Source of the DNA: Luteibacter rhizovicinus
Lineage (GTDB): Bacteria > Pseudomonadota > Gammaproteobacteria > Xanthomonadales > Rhodanobacteraceae
DNA length: 64,000 bases
Assembly: GCF_004342265.1 (NCBI RefSeq)
Contig: NZ_SMCS01000002.1
Span: 884,027-948,026 of the forward strand
Direction of reading: 5' to 3'
Part shown: positions 1 to 10,283 of the stretch, piece by piece
Layout: every line of letters begins with the position of its first letter
Position numbering within the stretch: position 1 is the first letter of the stretch
Translations under genes and position numbers: made by a program
Notes under the pieces: generated by a model
What the model was told of the DNA's origin: nothing
Seen by the model: only the letters and a program-made list of their open reading frames with translations
Databases searched by the model: none

Positions 1-291
1 GGTTCGATCCTGGTCGCCCGCTGGGCATTCTCGCTACTGCGCGAATCGGGAAAAATACTTCTCGATGCCGAGATGGACCATCCGGTCGTGCAAGAGGTGC
101 GCGATGTCATCGACGAACAGTTCCCGCAAGCGGCCATCAGCGACTTGCACGTATGGCGAGTGGGACGCGGCAGCTACGCGTGCATCCTCGGACTGGTATC
201 GAGCACACCGGTATCCGCGGAAGACGTCCGTCGACAGCTTGCCATCCATGAGGAACTGGCGCACGTGACCGTCGAAGTGGCCAAGCCCTAA
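1..291 (+). CDS. C-terminal part of a cation diffusion facilitator (Co/Ni/Zn efflux, DmeF-like)
   Basis: The frame is open from the first base of the window and ends with TAA, leaving 96 residues. The protein is cut off by the window edge. The visible part looks like the end of the last membrane segment followed by the small cytoplasmic domain of cation diffusion facilitators, with LLDAEMD, then ISDLHVWRVG and a ferredoxin-like beta-alpha-beta fold. This domain binds metal and helps dimerisation in the family; the membrane part would exchange divalent metal for protons. DmeF-like members export cobalt and nickel, but the metal cannot be decided from this fragment. The gene ends 3 bp from the stop of the convergent pbpC. 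Confidence 0.7.
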   Translation, partial: GSILVARWAFSLLRESGKILLDAEMDHPVVQEVRDVIDEQFPQAAISDLHVWRVGRGSYACILGLVSSTPVSAEDVRRQLAIHEELAHVTVEVAKP

Positions 292-294
292 GCG

Positions 295-2676
295 CTACAA
301 ATCCGCCGCAATCGACAGCGGTCGCGAATCGCTGCGGCCCTGATCGTCGACAACGCGAACGACGAACTTACCGGTGCGCTCCGGCTGCCACATCAGCGAC
401 TGGCCGGTCGGCGCGCTCCCCAGATACGCATTGTCGACGAACCAGTAAAGCTGGCGGCTGCTTGCGTCCGTGGTCGCGGTGAACGCGATGCGTTCCTCGC
501 CGATACGCGACGCGCGCATGGTGTATGTGGTGCCGCGCACCGGCGATGTGATGCGTGGAGGATCGCCGGCGAACTGTGCACCGCCCTGACAGTCCGGCAG
601 TGGTGGCGGCGTACGGCGCGCCATGCCCGCCTGCGCGAAGACGCGTTGCAGATCCGATGGCCAGTATTCGTAGACTTCGGTGCGGGTATGCGCCGGATCG
701 AAAGGCGGACACGCGGGCTTGCCTGTCGCCGAGTCGATAACTACCGGCCTGTGCACGGTGCTTACCTTGATCGGCGATTTGCCTGGGATGAACCAGGTCG
801 TGCCCAGCTGCGGACACCATGCGTTGGGCAGATCGCCGCTGGCGAGGCAGATGGAAACGCGGCGCAGGTTGGCGGGATTGCGCCGTATGGGCTCGGCGAG
901 TCCGGGGCGTTCCGCGCGCAAGGCGTCGGCGATGCGAAAGAAAAGCGGGGCCGCCGCCTCGACGCCGACGAAGGCGGGATTGCCGCTGCCGTCGAAGTTG
1001 CCGATCCAGATCACGAGTACGTAGGGCCCGAAGCTGCCCGCGGTCCACGCGTCGCGGAAACTCCACGATGTGCCGGTTTTCCAGTAGATGGGCAGGCGCG
1101 ACGACTGAGCGGCGATAGCATCGTCGGGCCGTGGATTCTGCCGGAGCATGTCCATGGTCATGAAGGTCGCTTCGTCGCTAAGCACCCGGGTACCCGAGGT
1201 CTGCGGCTCGCTTGCGAGCATGCGCAGCGGCTTCAGGCTGCCGCGATTGGCCAGCATGGCGTAAAGGCCGCCCAGTTCCTGCATCGTCACTTCGCCACCG
1301 CCAAGTACCAGCGCGAGACCGTAGTGCGATTCGCTCGCCATGCGGCTGACACCGGCATCGCGAAGGAACTGATACAGATTCGGACTGGCCAGACGCGACG
1401 CGACATAGACCGCGGGAATATTGCGGCTGCGGATCAGCGCCTGCGTCGCCGTTACCGGACCGAGGAAGTGGCCGTCGAAATTTTCCGGTGTGTAGGGACC
1501 GAACGCGGTCGGCACATCGCGCAGCACGGTCTGCGGGTGCAGAACGCCCTGATCGAAACCCAACGCATAGATGAAAGGCTTCAGCGTCGATCCCGGCGAA
1601 CGCTTGGCCAGCGTACCGTTGACCTGCCCTGCGATGGAAGAATCGAAATAGTCGGCCGATCCCACCATGGCCTTTACGCCCATGTCCCGCGTATCGATCA
1701 GCAGTGCGGCGGCGTTGCGGATGCCCCGGTCGCCGGCGTGTTCCACATACTGGCGCACCTGACGTTCGAGGCTGTGTTGCAGACGCAGGTCCAGCGTCGT
1801 CGTGACGCGCATGTCGCCGCCGCCTTCCAGACGCCGCGCGGCGAGAATCTGCTCGACGAAGTGAGGCGCTTCGAAGGGCAGGCGCGAAAGGGAACGCAGG
1901 CGCAACGGCAGATCGAAGAGTGGCTGCGCGGATTTGTCTTCCGGATGGCGTGAAACCCAGCGCGCGAACAGGCGATTGCGCGATGCCGCCAGCCATTGGT
2001 CGATCACGGCGTCGCCGGATGTCGCGTCGGCCTGCAGCCGGCGCGACGGGTCCTGCGGAATGACAGCAAGGGTCAGTGCCTCGGGAAGGCTGAGCCGATC
2101 CGGCGATTTGCCGAAGTACGCGAGGCTTGCCGCACCGACGCCTTCCACGTTGCGACCGTACGGCGCGTCGTTGAGATACGCCTCCAGGATGTCGCGCTTG
2201 GAGTAATAAAGCTCCAGCTGCACCGCGCGCGCGATCTGCACGATCTTGCCGCGTGGACTCCGCGTATCCAGCTTCCACAACAAGCGGGCGAGCTGCATCG
2301 TGATCGTCGAGCCACCCTGCGGATGACCCCCACGTACATAGGTTACCCACGCGCCGCGCAGCAGCCCAAAGGCATTGAAACCGGGGTGCCAGTAGAACCA
2401 GCGATCCTCATGCAGCAGAACGCCATCGGTGACGGCGGACGAAATGTCCCGAAGCGGAACCCACAACCGATACCGCTGATCGCTCGCCAGCGTCAGACGC
2501 AGCAGTCGACCGTCGGCATCATAGACAGCCGTGGACGACGGCAACCACGATCTCAGCGGATCGTGCGGCCACACGCGGAAACCGACGGGAATGGCGACGA
2601 TGAGGAGCACCGCCACCAACGTGTTATGCCATCGGACCCGGCGCAGGCGTTGAATAAACTGTCGAAGCGAGATCAT
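295..2676 (-). CDS. pbpC: Penicillin-binding protein 1C (bifunctional peptidoglycan synthase)
   Basis: This 793-residue protein is slightly longer than E. coli PbpC. It has a short cytoplasmic tail and one membrane anchor near residues 18-36. The glycosyltransferase-51 domain follows, with catalytic Glu90 in HEDRWFYWHPG and the GGSTITMQLAR motif. The transpeptidase domain carries the active-site motif S363-T-L-K, an SRN triad and K533-T-G-T. The C-terminal BiPBP_C region (about 690-793) is Ig-like. It polymerises and cross-links glycan strands in the periplasm. It lies 48 bp downstream of the alpha-2-macroglobulin gene on the same strand, the arrangement of yfhM-pbpC in E. coli. In the family this pair is thought to repair wall damage and trap proteases entering the breached periplasm. 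Confidence 0.93.
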   Translation of the reverse strand: MISLRQFIQRLRRVRWHNTLVAVLLIVAIPVGFRVWPHDPLRSWLPSSTAVYDADGRLLRLTLASDQRYRLWVPLRDISSAVTDGVLLHEDRWFYWHPGFNAFGLLRGAWVTYVRGGHPQGGSTITMQLARLLWKLDTRSPRGKIVQIARAVQLELYYSKRDILEAYLNDAPYGRNVEGVGAASLAYFGKSPDRLSLPEALTLAVIPQDPSRRLQADATSGDAVIDQWLAASRNRLFARWVSRHPEDKSAQPLFDLPLRLRSLSRLPFEAPHFVEQILAARRLEGGGDMRVTTTLDLRLQHSLERQVRQYVEHAGDRGIRNAAALLIDTRDMGVKAMVGSADYFDSSIAGQVNGTLAKRSPGSTLKPFIYALGFDQGVLHPQTVLRDVPTAFGPYTPENFDGHFLGPVTATQALIRSRNIPAVYVASRLASPNLYQFLRDAGVSRMASESHYGLALVLGGGEVTMQELGGLYAMLANRGSLKPLRMLASEPQTSGTRVLSDEATFMTMDMLRQNPRPDDAIAAQSSRLPIYWKTGTSWSFRDAWTAGSFGPYVLVIWIGNFDGSGNPAFVGVEAAAPLFFRIADALRAERPGLAEPIRRNPANLRRVSICLASGDLPNAWCPQLGTTWFIPGKSPIKVSTVHRPVVIDSATGKPACPPFDPAHTRTEVYEYWPSDLQRVFAQAGMARRTPPPLPDCQGGAQFAGDPPRITSPVRGTTYTMRASRIGEERIAFTATTDASSRQLYWFVDNAYLGSAPTGQSLMWQPERTGKFVVRVVDDQGRSDSRPLSIAADL

Positions 2677-2724
2677 GGCGAGGACAACCGGCGGCGCGTC
2701 GCACGATGCGACGCGCCGCTCGCG

Positions 2725-5700
2725 TTACTGCTTGCGCTCCACGTTGAGGTACGTGCCGCCGATCGACCGTGCCTGGATGCTCCGGTCGTACAGCGACTCG
2801 CCGAACGCCGGCGGTACGATGAATCGACCGGCGTTGGTTGCCTTGATCCGGTAAATGAATTCCTGGACGTCGTGTGTCGCGTACCCATAGATCACCACGC
2901 GATCCTCGCGTACGTCGGCGTAGTTGGGTGTCCAGGTGGAACCCGGCTGGCCGATAGGCGAACGCCAGGCGGGTGTTTCATCGGCTTCCGACGAATCCGC
3001 ATTTTCGCTATCCGACGCGTCCGCGGACGAATCGCTGGCGACCTGTGTTTCGTCGGCAACGGGCGGCGGCGTGATAACCGGTTCGAAGCCGCCCGGCAGA
3101 AGGTCGGTGATCGCGACGTTCAGCACATCGCTATCGCCCGTGGCGCGGATGCGCACATGGACGTCGATTTCCTGACCGACGGTGACCTTGTCCAGCGACT
3201 TGCCGTTCGTGTCGGTGTAATCGCGCACGACTTCGATGCCCTGCTTGATCGGCTTCGTCGGCGAGGCGCGGTCGTAACCGGTCTGTGCCACGCCGTACCA
3301 CGCGGTGGTGTCGGCATCGTTGACCAGACGCAGACGCGCCGCGGAACCGGACCAGTGACCCTGCTGCGTGACGCCGACAGGTGCGGCGATGGGCTTCAGC
3401 GTGCCGTTGGCCGCCACTTCGTTGATCGCAAGCTTCGACACATCGCCGCCCGTCTCGGTCGCCCATGCGTCGAGCGCAAGGATGATCATGCCGGACGACA
3501 AGGTGTTGTAGCGACCCTTGCTGAGCGGAGCGAGGAGGTTCTTCATGGCCTGCGGCGGCAGCGCCTTCGCCCGGTCGGGGAAGTGCTTAGCCAGCAGGTA
3601 AAGCGTCGTGGCGTCGCGAATGACCGGATCGTAGTACTCGTCGTAGCTGTAATCTTCATCCGTTGCAGAGCGCACTAACCGCTTCTGCAAACCAGCGATC
3701 AACGTCGTCGCCTGCGGATCCTGGTGCAACAGCTTGTACGAGGCCGCTAGCCAGCCGGCCGCGAGATCGTCGTGCCATTCTTTCGGAGCCACTTCGTCGA
3801 GACGACGCTGTACGGATGCCAGATCGTTGGTGGTGACATTGCCCTGGCGCGTCAGCAGATAGATCGCATAGGCACGTTCGCGCAATGCGTCCAGGTTGTC
3901 GCCGGTATCGTCCGCCGCGATCTGGTGCAACGCGCCGTTCGCCGCTTCGAGCATGTCCTGCGGCACGGCCACGCCGCGGTCGCGGGCTTCGATCAGGTAA
4001 TGCGTCGCATAGTCGGTGACGAATACGTCGGTGTCGGGCGTCGCCGTCCACAGACCGAAACCGCCCTGCCCGTTCTGGCGCGCATGCAGCGTGTCGAACA
4101 AGTTCGCGATCGGATCGCCTGCCGGGGCAGCACCGTCCATGACCAATGCCGGCTTCACGTGACCGAACTCGGGACGCTTGCCGAGCACCAGCGCAGGCAT
4201 CGCGCTGGAAATGACCTGCTCCGTGCAGTAGTGCTGGAAATCGACAAGGTACGCCGCCAGGCCGCGCGCCAGCACCACGGGAACCGTGGAGAACGAGACA
4301 TCGCGGCGCGCATAGGCGTCGTACATCGAACGCAGATCGGCCACGTCGGTTTTGCCGTGGGCGTCGACGCTGCCGAAAGCCAGCTCTGTACGCAGCGGCG
4401 AAGCCGGCCGCACCGAAAGATCGATGCTCTGTTTCGCGCTCTTGTCGCCGTAGCTGGCGGTGAACGTGAAGTTGCCGGAACCCAGCGTGTCGGTGGCGCG
4501 CACGCGGAATATCGCGACACCTTCGCGCATTTCGCCAAGGCTCAGTTTCTGCGACGCATCGCCGACGATCTGCAATTGCGGGCCAGTCTTCAGCTGGATG
4601 TTGACCGGAACTTCCTTACCGCCAAGTCCCGTCAGGTTGTTGGCCACACCGACACTTACTTCGACTTCGTCGCCCGGCGCGACCGTGGTCGGCACGTTCG
4701 GCGACAGGACGAAGTCGCCGCGTACCGTGGTCGATCCTTCGAACGTTCCGATCTTGTCGGGTGACACACTGATGGCCATGACCCGCAGCTTGCCGTTGAA
4801 ATAGTCGGGCACGCGGTAGGTCAGGTCCTTGCTGCCGTCGACATCCACGATGCCGGACCAGTAAGCCACCGGCTTGTCGCGCTTGCGCTTGAACGGATTG
4901 AGCTGGCGACCGATACCGCCGTCGGCGTCGCCACCGGGCGCGGCCATCGACATCACCTTTTCGATATCGGGAATGATGAGATCGAGGATCTGCGAGGTAC
5001 CGACTTCGAGCATGCGCTTGCGGAAGAAGTAGTCGAGCGGATCGCCGAGCTTGTAGCGCGCGACCTGCAGGATGCCCTCATCCACCGCGAACACCACCAT
5101 GCGGGTCGGCGTCGGCGCGGTCAGATGGAAGGTCACTTCGTCGCCGGGTTTCACCAGCGCGGGCGACTCGACCGAGATACCGTTCCGGCGCGCATCGCGA
5201 TCCACCGAGAACGGCACGACGCCGAAGCTCAACGGGCTCATGAAGATTTCGTCGGACGACGGATCGCGGATGTACTGGACGTTGATGTAGCCATTGCCTT
5301 CGAAGTCGGCAGGCACGGCGATGTGCTGGACCGAGCTGGTCGAATCGGCATGGAACCAGGCGTGCGCGTAGACCTTGTCGCGTTCGATGGTGATCAGACC
5401 GCTGCCCGCATACGGCGCGCGGACCGCGATGTCCACCGTTTCGCCCGGAGCGTAGTCCTTCTTCGAAAGCGTCAGCTGCAGTTCGGCGTTACGTTCCAGC
5501 GAGCGCGAGACGTTGCCTTCGCCGGCAACCGAGTACGCAACACGATTGACTTCCTTGCCCGCGGCGTTCTTCACGACCAGCGCGAAGTTGCCCGGCTTGT
5601 CGGTCGGCAGCGTGACATCGAGTCCCGCGGCGGGAATCGTCAGGTCCGTTTCGTTGACCGTGGTTTCGCGCGCTTTGGATTCGTACTTGAAGACGCCCGA

Positions 5701-8700
5701 ATCCTGCTTCGTCAGCACCGACACGTAACGCGTCTCGACGATGGCCTGTTTCAGGCCCTTCAGGTCGATCTTCTTCGCTTTCGGATCGATGGCGATCAGG
5801 TTGACGATACGCTTCGCATCGCGCGTCACGTACTCGAGATTGTCGACGGCGCGATAACCCACCAGCCAGTCGTTCGACGACACCATGCCCTGCGTGGCCG
5901 CGGCAACGCCACGCCCACCCTCGGCCTCGTAGGCCTTGGCGAGGAAGTAGAGCTGATAGGTGGCGTCGGCATACTTCGTCAGGTCGAGCTTGAATTCCGC
6001 GTGACCCTTATCGTCGGTCTTCGCGTCTTCCAACGATTCCTCGAAGCCTTCCTTCGCGCGACGGATGTCGTAGAAGTGGTAGTCGCGATAACTGCGGAAC
6101 GCGGGGAATGCCGGGCGCAGCGTCAACGAACCTTCGACGCGCCTGTCGGCGGCCGGCGTGCCGAACAGGTTCTGCACATCGACCACGGCTTTCAGATCGG
6201 CGGGATGGACCCAGCCTTCGGTTACCTGATCGGAGAGCCGTGCCACGACCTTCATGCGGTCGGGCTGGAACTCCTTCACCTGCACGGTGGTGCTGCCGAT
6301 CTGTGCACCGGCTTTACCGTCCTTGGCGATGTACAGATTCACCGTCCAGTTGCCGGTGGGCGCGGTTTCGGCCGGGGTATAGCTGAGTTCGGCGAAACCC
6401 GACGCATCCATGGAGACCGGTTGCTGACGCACTTCGGTACCGCGCGGATCGACAATGCCGGCTACCAGCGGCATACCGGCCACGCTGCGCGTCCAGGTGG
6501 ATGCACGCACGATCATGCCGATATGGAACAGGTCGCCCGGGCGATAGATGCCGCGGTCGGAGAACAGATACGCCGAAAGCTGACCCTGGCTGCGCGCGTT
6601 GGGTTCGCCGCCGATATCGAAGCGGGAGTAATCCAGCACACGGTCGTACGCGCCGATGGGCAGGAAGGACAGATCCTCGCCCTGGCGAACCACGTACATC
6701 TCAGGTGTTTTTTCCTGATCGAAACCCTTCAGGCTGGCGAAGTGCACCATGCCGTCGGCGCCCGTGGTCTGCGTGAACAGCGTGCTGCCGTTCTTCGCGA
6801 TGACCGTTACCGTGGCACCCGCTACCGGCGAGCCGGTACGAATGGACTGAACGAAGACATCCTGGCTTCCGTCGATCGACCGCTTGGCGAGCACGCCCAG
6901 GTCGGTAATGACGACAAGCCGGTCGTCCGTCGGCCACTCGGAAGCCGAAGAATCGCTTTCTCCGCCTTCGCTTTCGCTATCGCCTTCCGCATTGCTGTCG
7001 GCCTGCGAGTTGTCGTCGACCGAGGCAGCCGCTTCCTCCGGCGTCCCGCCTGCCTGCTGCGCAGCCAGTGCGCGCGCTGCCTTTTCTTTCTCGGCGGCGG
7101 CTTTCTTCTCCGCCTTTTCGTCGTAGCCCGTCAGACGCAGCAGGAACACGCCGCGCTTGCCCGACGCCAGATACTTGCCGAGATCGACGCCCTCGTAATG
7201 GGCTTTGCCCGGATCGTCCGCCGGGAACGGAATCTTCTGCACGAAACGGTCGACGATATGGTCCGACGTCAGGCCGTACATATGCGGCCGGGTCGTGCTG
7301 CCGCCATTCAACGAAACGAGATGCTGTAACTGATCTGGCTGGACGCGGCCAATCTCGAGCGTCATGCCCGGCATGTTGCGGGACACGACGGAGATACGCT
7401 TCGAGCCGCTCATCGACAGCAGCGAGCCGTCGGCCATGAAACGAAGCAGCTTGGGATAGTCGGGCACGGTTAGCGTTTCGACGCGCGGCTTGGCCATGAT
7501 GTAGCCGCCGAACGATGCCAGGCCCTTGTCGACGCGAACGTAGATCCGCTGCCCCGGCTTGGCCTGGTAGCGGAAGCTCTGCATCTGCGCGTACGCGTTC
7601 TCGGTCGGGACGACATCGAGCTTCAGCGGTGTGGCCTTGCGCAGCAGGTCTTCGCCGATCTCGCTCGTCGACCAGGCATAGGGCGTGTCGCGGTTCTCGC
7701 CCGATCCCTTGGGACCGTCCTGCGGAAGAATCCAGCCGTGGATACGTTTGGCCAGCTCGTTGTCGCTGACCGCGCCGGTCACGTTGAGCACCAGCACCTG
7801 CTCGGGCTCGAATCGTGCGTTGTCGACCAGCGTGGCGGAAATCTCGTCGATACCGAGGCTATACAGACCCGGCACGTGGACCGACGTTTCGATGTCCTTG
7901 CCGGTACCGTCGCCGCCGCGCGCACTGCGCGCGCCCGAATCGACCAGCAAGCCTACGGAGCCGTCGTCGCGCGGCAGCTCCAGTGGCTGGGAGTGGACGA
8001 AGGCGTTGAGGCGGCGCTCGTCATAGGTGACGCTGAACTTCAGGTCGCCCGCCGGCTTCTTGTCCTTGTCGAGCATCCGGACATGCACGCGCTTTTCGAA
8101 TTGCGCCGCATCGACCGGGTAATTGAAAGCGACCTGGACGATGGTTTTCTTCATCGTCGGGTTTTCGGGATCCTGGTAGAACTCGCCGTGCTGGATGCTT
8201 GCCGTGAACGGGGCGGTGTCGAAAGTGAAGTGATCGTCGGCCAGCAGCAGCGCCGGTGCGAAGACCTTCGCCTTATCGAACGAGACTTCGACATGACGGC
8301 CTACCGGCCAGTCTTCGGCAGGCACGAACTTCAGCGTCCGGTCGTTCTCCCAGGTCCACTGACCGGCGAGCTTCGGATTCATCACGATGCCGTCGGTGAC
8401 GGGCTTCTGCAGGCTCTCGATGCGTGCGGCCGAACCGGAGAACCGGACGACCAACGGATGGATGACGACCGGCGTCTGGTCGTAGGCGCTGGGCGCGGGC
8501 GCCGGCGCACTGAACGTGATCCGGTTCGGCTCGGGTGCCTTCGGCCGGTTCTGATACCAGTGCCAGCCGAACCAGCCGCCGACGATCAGCACGAAGGCCG
8601 CGGCGATGATGCCGGAAACGCGTAGCGGATGACGCCGCACCTCGTTCCCCGCGGCGGGTACCCAGGCCGGAGCATTCCACGACATCTGGCCGAAAACCGG

Positions 8701-8781
8701 GCGAAGCACTCGCGCCAGCAACCAGAGGAGACCGCGCATGAAGCGCACGGGAAGCAGGGCGATAAAGCGCAGCAGATCCAT
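2725..8781 (-). CDS. Bacterial alpha-2-macroglobulin (MG2 family protease trap), membrane-anchored
   Basis: The protein has 2018 residues, larger than the roughly 1650 of E. coli YfhM. The thioester motif C1519-T-E-Q is intact, so it should cross-link attacking proteases covalently. The N-terminus carries a membrane segment at about 55-75 and no lipobox, so it is probably anchored in the inner membrane by a signal anchor and not as a lipoprotein. MG1-MG2 domains, a bait region and the alpha-alpha toroid around the thioester follow. Two acidic Ser/Asp/Glu-rich inserts stand out, at about 578-613 and 1906-1939; the first is preceded by a Lys/Ala-rich helix. The start is supported by AAGGA upstream. 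It is likely co-transcribed with pbpC. Confidence 0.9.
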   Translation of the reverse strand: MDLLRFIALLPVRFMRGLLWLLARVLRPVFGQMSWNAPAWVPAAGNEVRRHPLRVSGIIAAAFVLIVGGWFGWHWYQNRPKAPEPNRITFSAPAPAPSAYDQTPVVIHPLVVRFSGSAARIESLQKPVTDGIVMNPKLAGQWTWENDRTLKFVPAEDWPVGRHVEVSFDKAKVFAPALLLADDHFTFDTAPFTASIQHGEFYQDPENPTMKKTIVQVAFNYPVDAAQFEKRVHVRMLDKDKKPAGDLKFSVTYDERRLNAFVHSQPLELPRDDGSVGLLVDSGARSARGGDGTGKDIETSVHVPGLYSLGIDEISATLVDNARFEPEQVLVLNVTGAVSDNELAKRIHGWILPQDGPKGSGENRDTPYAWSTSEIGEDLLRKATPLKLDVVPTENAYAQMQSFRYQAKPGQRIYVRVDKGLASFGGYIMAKPRVETLTVPDYPKLLRFMADGSLLSMSGSKRISVVSRNMPGMTLEIGRVQPDQLQHLVSLNGGSTTRPHMYGLTSDHIVDRFVQKIPFPADDPGKAHYEGVDLGKYLASGKRGVFLLRLTGYDEKAEKKAAAEKEKAARALAAQQAGGTPEEAAASVDDNSQADSNAEGDSESEGGESDSSASEWPTDDRLVVITDLGVLAKRSIDGSQDVFVQSIRTGSPVAGATVTVIAKNGSTLFTQTTGADGMVHFASLKGFDQEKTPEMYVVRQGEDLSFLPIGAYDRVLDYSRFDIGGEPNARSQGQLSAYLFSDRGIYRPGDLFHIGMIVRASTWTRSVAGMPLVAGIVDPRGTEVRQQPVSMDASGFAELSYTPAETAPTGNWTVNLYIAKDGKAGAQIGSTTVQVKEFQPDRMKVVARLSDQVTEGWVHPADLKAVVDVQNLFGTPAADRRVEGSLTLRPAFPAFRSYRDYHFYDIRRAKEGFEESLEDAKTDDKGHAEFKLDLTKYADATYQLYFLAKAYEAEGGRGVAAATQGMVSSNDWLVGYRAVDNLEYVTRDAKRIVNLIAIDPKAKKIDLKGLKQAIVETRYVSVLTKQDSGVFKYESKARETTVNETDLTIPAAGLDVTLPTDKPGNFALVVKNAAGKEVNRVAYSVAGEGNVSRSLERNAELQLTLSKKDYAPGETVDIAVRAPYAGSGLITIERDKVYAHAWFHADSTSSVQHIAVPADFEGNGYINVQYIRDPSSDEIFMSPLSFGVVPFSVDRDARRNGISVESPALVKPGDEVTFHLTAPTPTRMVVFAVDEGILQVARYKLGDPLDYFFRKRMLEVGTSQILDLIIPDIEKVMSMAAPGGDADGGIGRQLNPFKRKRDKPVAYWSGIVDVDGSKDLTYRVPDYFNGKLRVMAISVSPDKIGTFEGSTTVRGDFVLSPNVPTTVAPGDEVEVSVGVANNLTGLGGKEVPVNIQLKTGPQLQIVGDASQKLSLGEMREGVAIFRVRATDTLGSGNFTFTASYGDKSAKQSIDLSVRPASPLRTELAFGSVDAHGKTDVADLRSMYDAYARRDVSFSTVPVVLARGLAAYLVDFQHYCTEQVISSAMPALVLGKRPEFGHVKPALVMDGAAPAGDPIANLFDTLHARQNGQGGFGLWTATPDTDVFVTDYATHYLIEARDRGVAVPQDMLEAANGALHQIAADDTGDNLDALRERAYAIYLLTRQGNVTTNDLASVQRRLDEVAPKEWHDDLAAGWLAASYKLLHQDPQATTLIAGLQKRLVRSATDEDYSYDEYYDPVIRDATTLYLLAKHFPDRAKALPPQAMKNLLAPLSKGRYNTLSSGMIILALDAWATETGGDVSKLAINEVAANGTLKPIAAPVGVTQQGHWSGSAARLRLVNDADTTAWYGVAQTGYDRASPTKPIKQGIEVVRDYTDTNGKSLDKVTVGQEIDVHVRIRATGDSDVLNVAITDLLPGGFEPVITPPPVADETQVASDSSADASDSENADSSEADETPAWRSPIGQPGSTWTPNYADVREDRVVIYGYATHDVQEFIYRIKATNAGRFIVPPAFGESLYDRSIQARSIGGTYLNVERKQ

Positions 8782-8931
8782 AATCCGTTTCGATCCTTGC
8801 CAGTTGTTTTGATGCTCCTACGCCGCCCGACGGTCTGACCGCGAGCGAGACATAAGAAACACATTCCCCATGAAAGCCTGCCAGTACACCATGGCCGGGT
8901 AACGGCGGGATTCTGACATAGCCGGGGCAGT

Positions 8932-10116
8932 TCAGTTCACCGGGCCGCCTGGCAACCGGAAGGTAAAGGAGGTCTGCTTCGTATCGGACAAGCCGACGAG
9001 CGTGCCGCCGTGCGCACGCGCGATCTCGGAAGCAATGTACAGACCCAGGCCCAGACCCGGCTTGGGTTGGCCGGACCCCACACGAGAAAACGGCTGGAAA
9101 ATCCGCGCCATCGTGTGGGATGGAATCGGCTGACCACCGTTGGATACGGTCAGGTGAAAAACCCCCTGCATCGAGCCGGCTTCGACGACCACGGGCAGCT
9201 CGCGGTCGCCATGCGACATCGCGTTGTTGAGCAGATTGGCCAGCAACTGCGCCACGCGTCGCGGATCGCAGGTCACCGGACGCTCGATGGCGATGCGAAC
9301 GTCGAGCGCACGCGCCGGGTGAGTGGTACGAACCTCTTCGATCACCTGCCGCATATCGTCCGCGAGGCTGTCGCAAGCCCGCAGCGCGAGTGGAATACCC
9401 CCGCCCAGACGGCCGCGGGCAAAATCCAGAACATTGTCGATGAGGTCCGACATGCGGTCGCAACTGCGACGCATGAGGCCAACCGTACGACGCATGCGCG
9501 CATCCAGGGGCATCGCTTCCAGCGACTCCGCACCCAGCCGGATCGCATGCAACGGACTGCGCAGGTCGTGTCCCACCACGGCGATGAACTGCTCGCGCAG
9601 GGTCGCCACGGCATGGGCATCGGCAAGTGCGCTGTCGCTGGCTTCCAGACGGTCTTCCAGATCCAGCTGGGCACCGATCAGCTGGGCCAGCAACGTAAGC
9701 GTCTTCAGGATATTCGGATCGTCGAGCGGGGCCGGCAGGGGATCGAGCGCGCACAGCGTGCCGAAGAAACTGCCGTCCGTGCGAATGATGGGAATTGAGA
9801 CGTAGCTCTCGAATCCATACATCTTCGGTGTCGGATGACCGGCGAACTGGGGCGTCGCGCTCGCGTGACCGAAGATGACCGGCTGGTGGTGCTGGCGTAT
9901 CTCGTTGCAGATCGTGGACTCGAGCCCGAGCTCGCCACCTGGCTTCAGTCCGAAATCGATGCCATCCCGCACGGCGCAAGCTACCCAGGAGTAGTCGGTG
10001 ACGCGAGCCACCGCGGCAAAACGCATACCTGTCGTATGTGTAACGACTTCGAGAATCGTCGGCACTGCGGCTATGCGCGCAATCGCGTCGATGTCCCGCG
10101 CTATACCCGGCTCCAT
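8932..10116 (-). CDS. GAF-domain sensor histidine kinase
   Basis: The start at 10116 (MEPGIARD) is preferred over an upstream ATG at 10176 because an AGGG ribosome site precedes it; this gives 394 residues. Residues 10-160 resemble a GAF domain, including FFGTLCALDP, a string common in GAF domains of bacterial kinases. The HisKA domain follows with the phosphoacceptor H183 in VVGHDLRSPLHA, then the HATPase with LLANLLNNAMSHG and a GLGLGLYIA glycine box. No membrane segment is visible, so it is cytoplasmic. The input signal is unknown. No response regulator is encoded nearby, so the partner must lie elsewhere. It is divergent from the HWE kinase at 10284. Confidence 0.88.
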   Translation of the reverse strand: MEPGIARDIDAIARIAAVPTILEVVTHTTGMRFAAVARVTDYSWVACAVRDGIDFGLKPGGELGLESTICNEIRQHHQPVIFGHASATPQFAGHPTPKMYGFESYVSIPIIRTDGSFFGTLCALDPLPAPLDDPNILKTLTLLAQLIGAQLDLEDRLEASDSALADAHAVATLREQFIAVVGHDLRSPLHAIRLGAESLEAMPLDARMRRTVGLMRRSCDRMSDLIDNVLDFARGRLGGGIPLALRACDSLADDMRQVIEEVRTTHPARALDVRIAIERPVTCDPRRVAQLLANLLNNAMSHGDRELPVVVEAGSMQGVFHLTVSNGGQPIPSHTMARIFQPFSRVGSGQPKPGLGLGLYIASEIARAHGGTLVGLSDTKQTSFTFRLPGGPVN

Positions 10117-10283
10117 GACCCTGGATTCACCCCTTTTCGATGGGCGCCAGCATACCGGTTTGGTGGACCATGTCACGGTGTCGCAATGATCGCGTTATTC
10201 GTCGTGCACGGGCCACGTAGGGGCGCTAGGATAGAACTCCGGCGCCCGCTACGGATGCGGGGCGACCCTGGAAGGGTGAATCG

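Noticed and set aside
5125..7329. A 734-codon frame antisense to the alpha-2-macroglobulin gene
   Set aside because: Arg-rich low-complexity translation, no family resemblance, opposite a gene with clear motifs.
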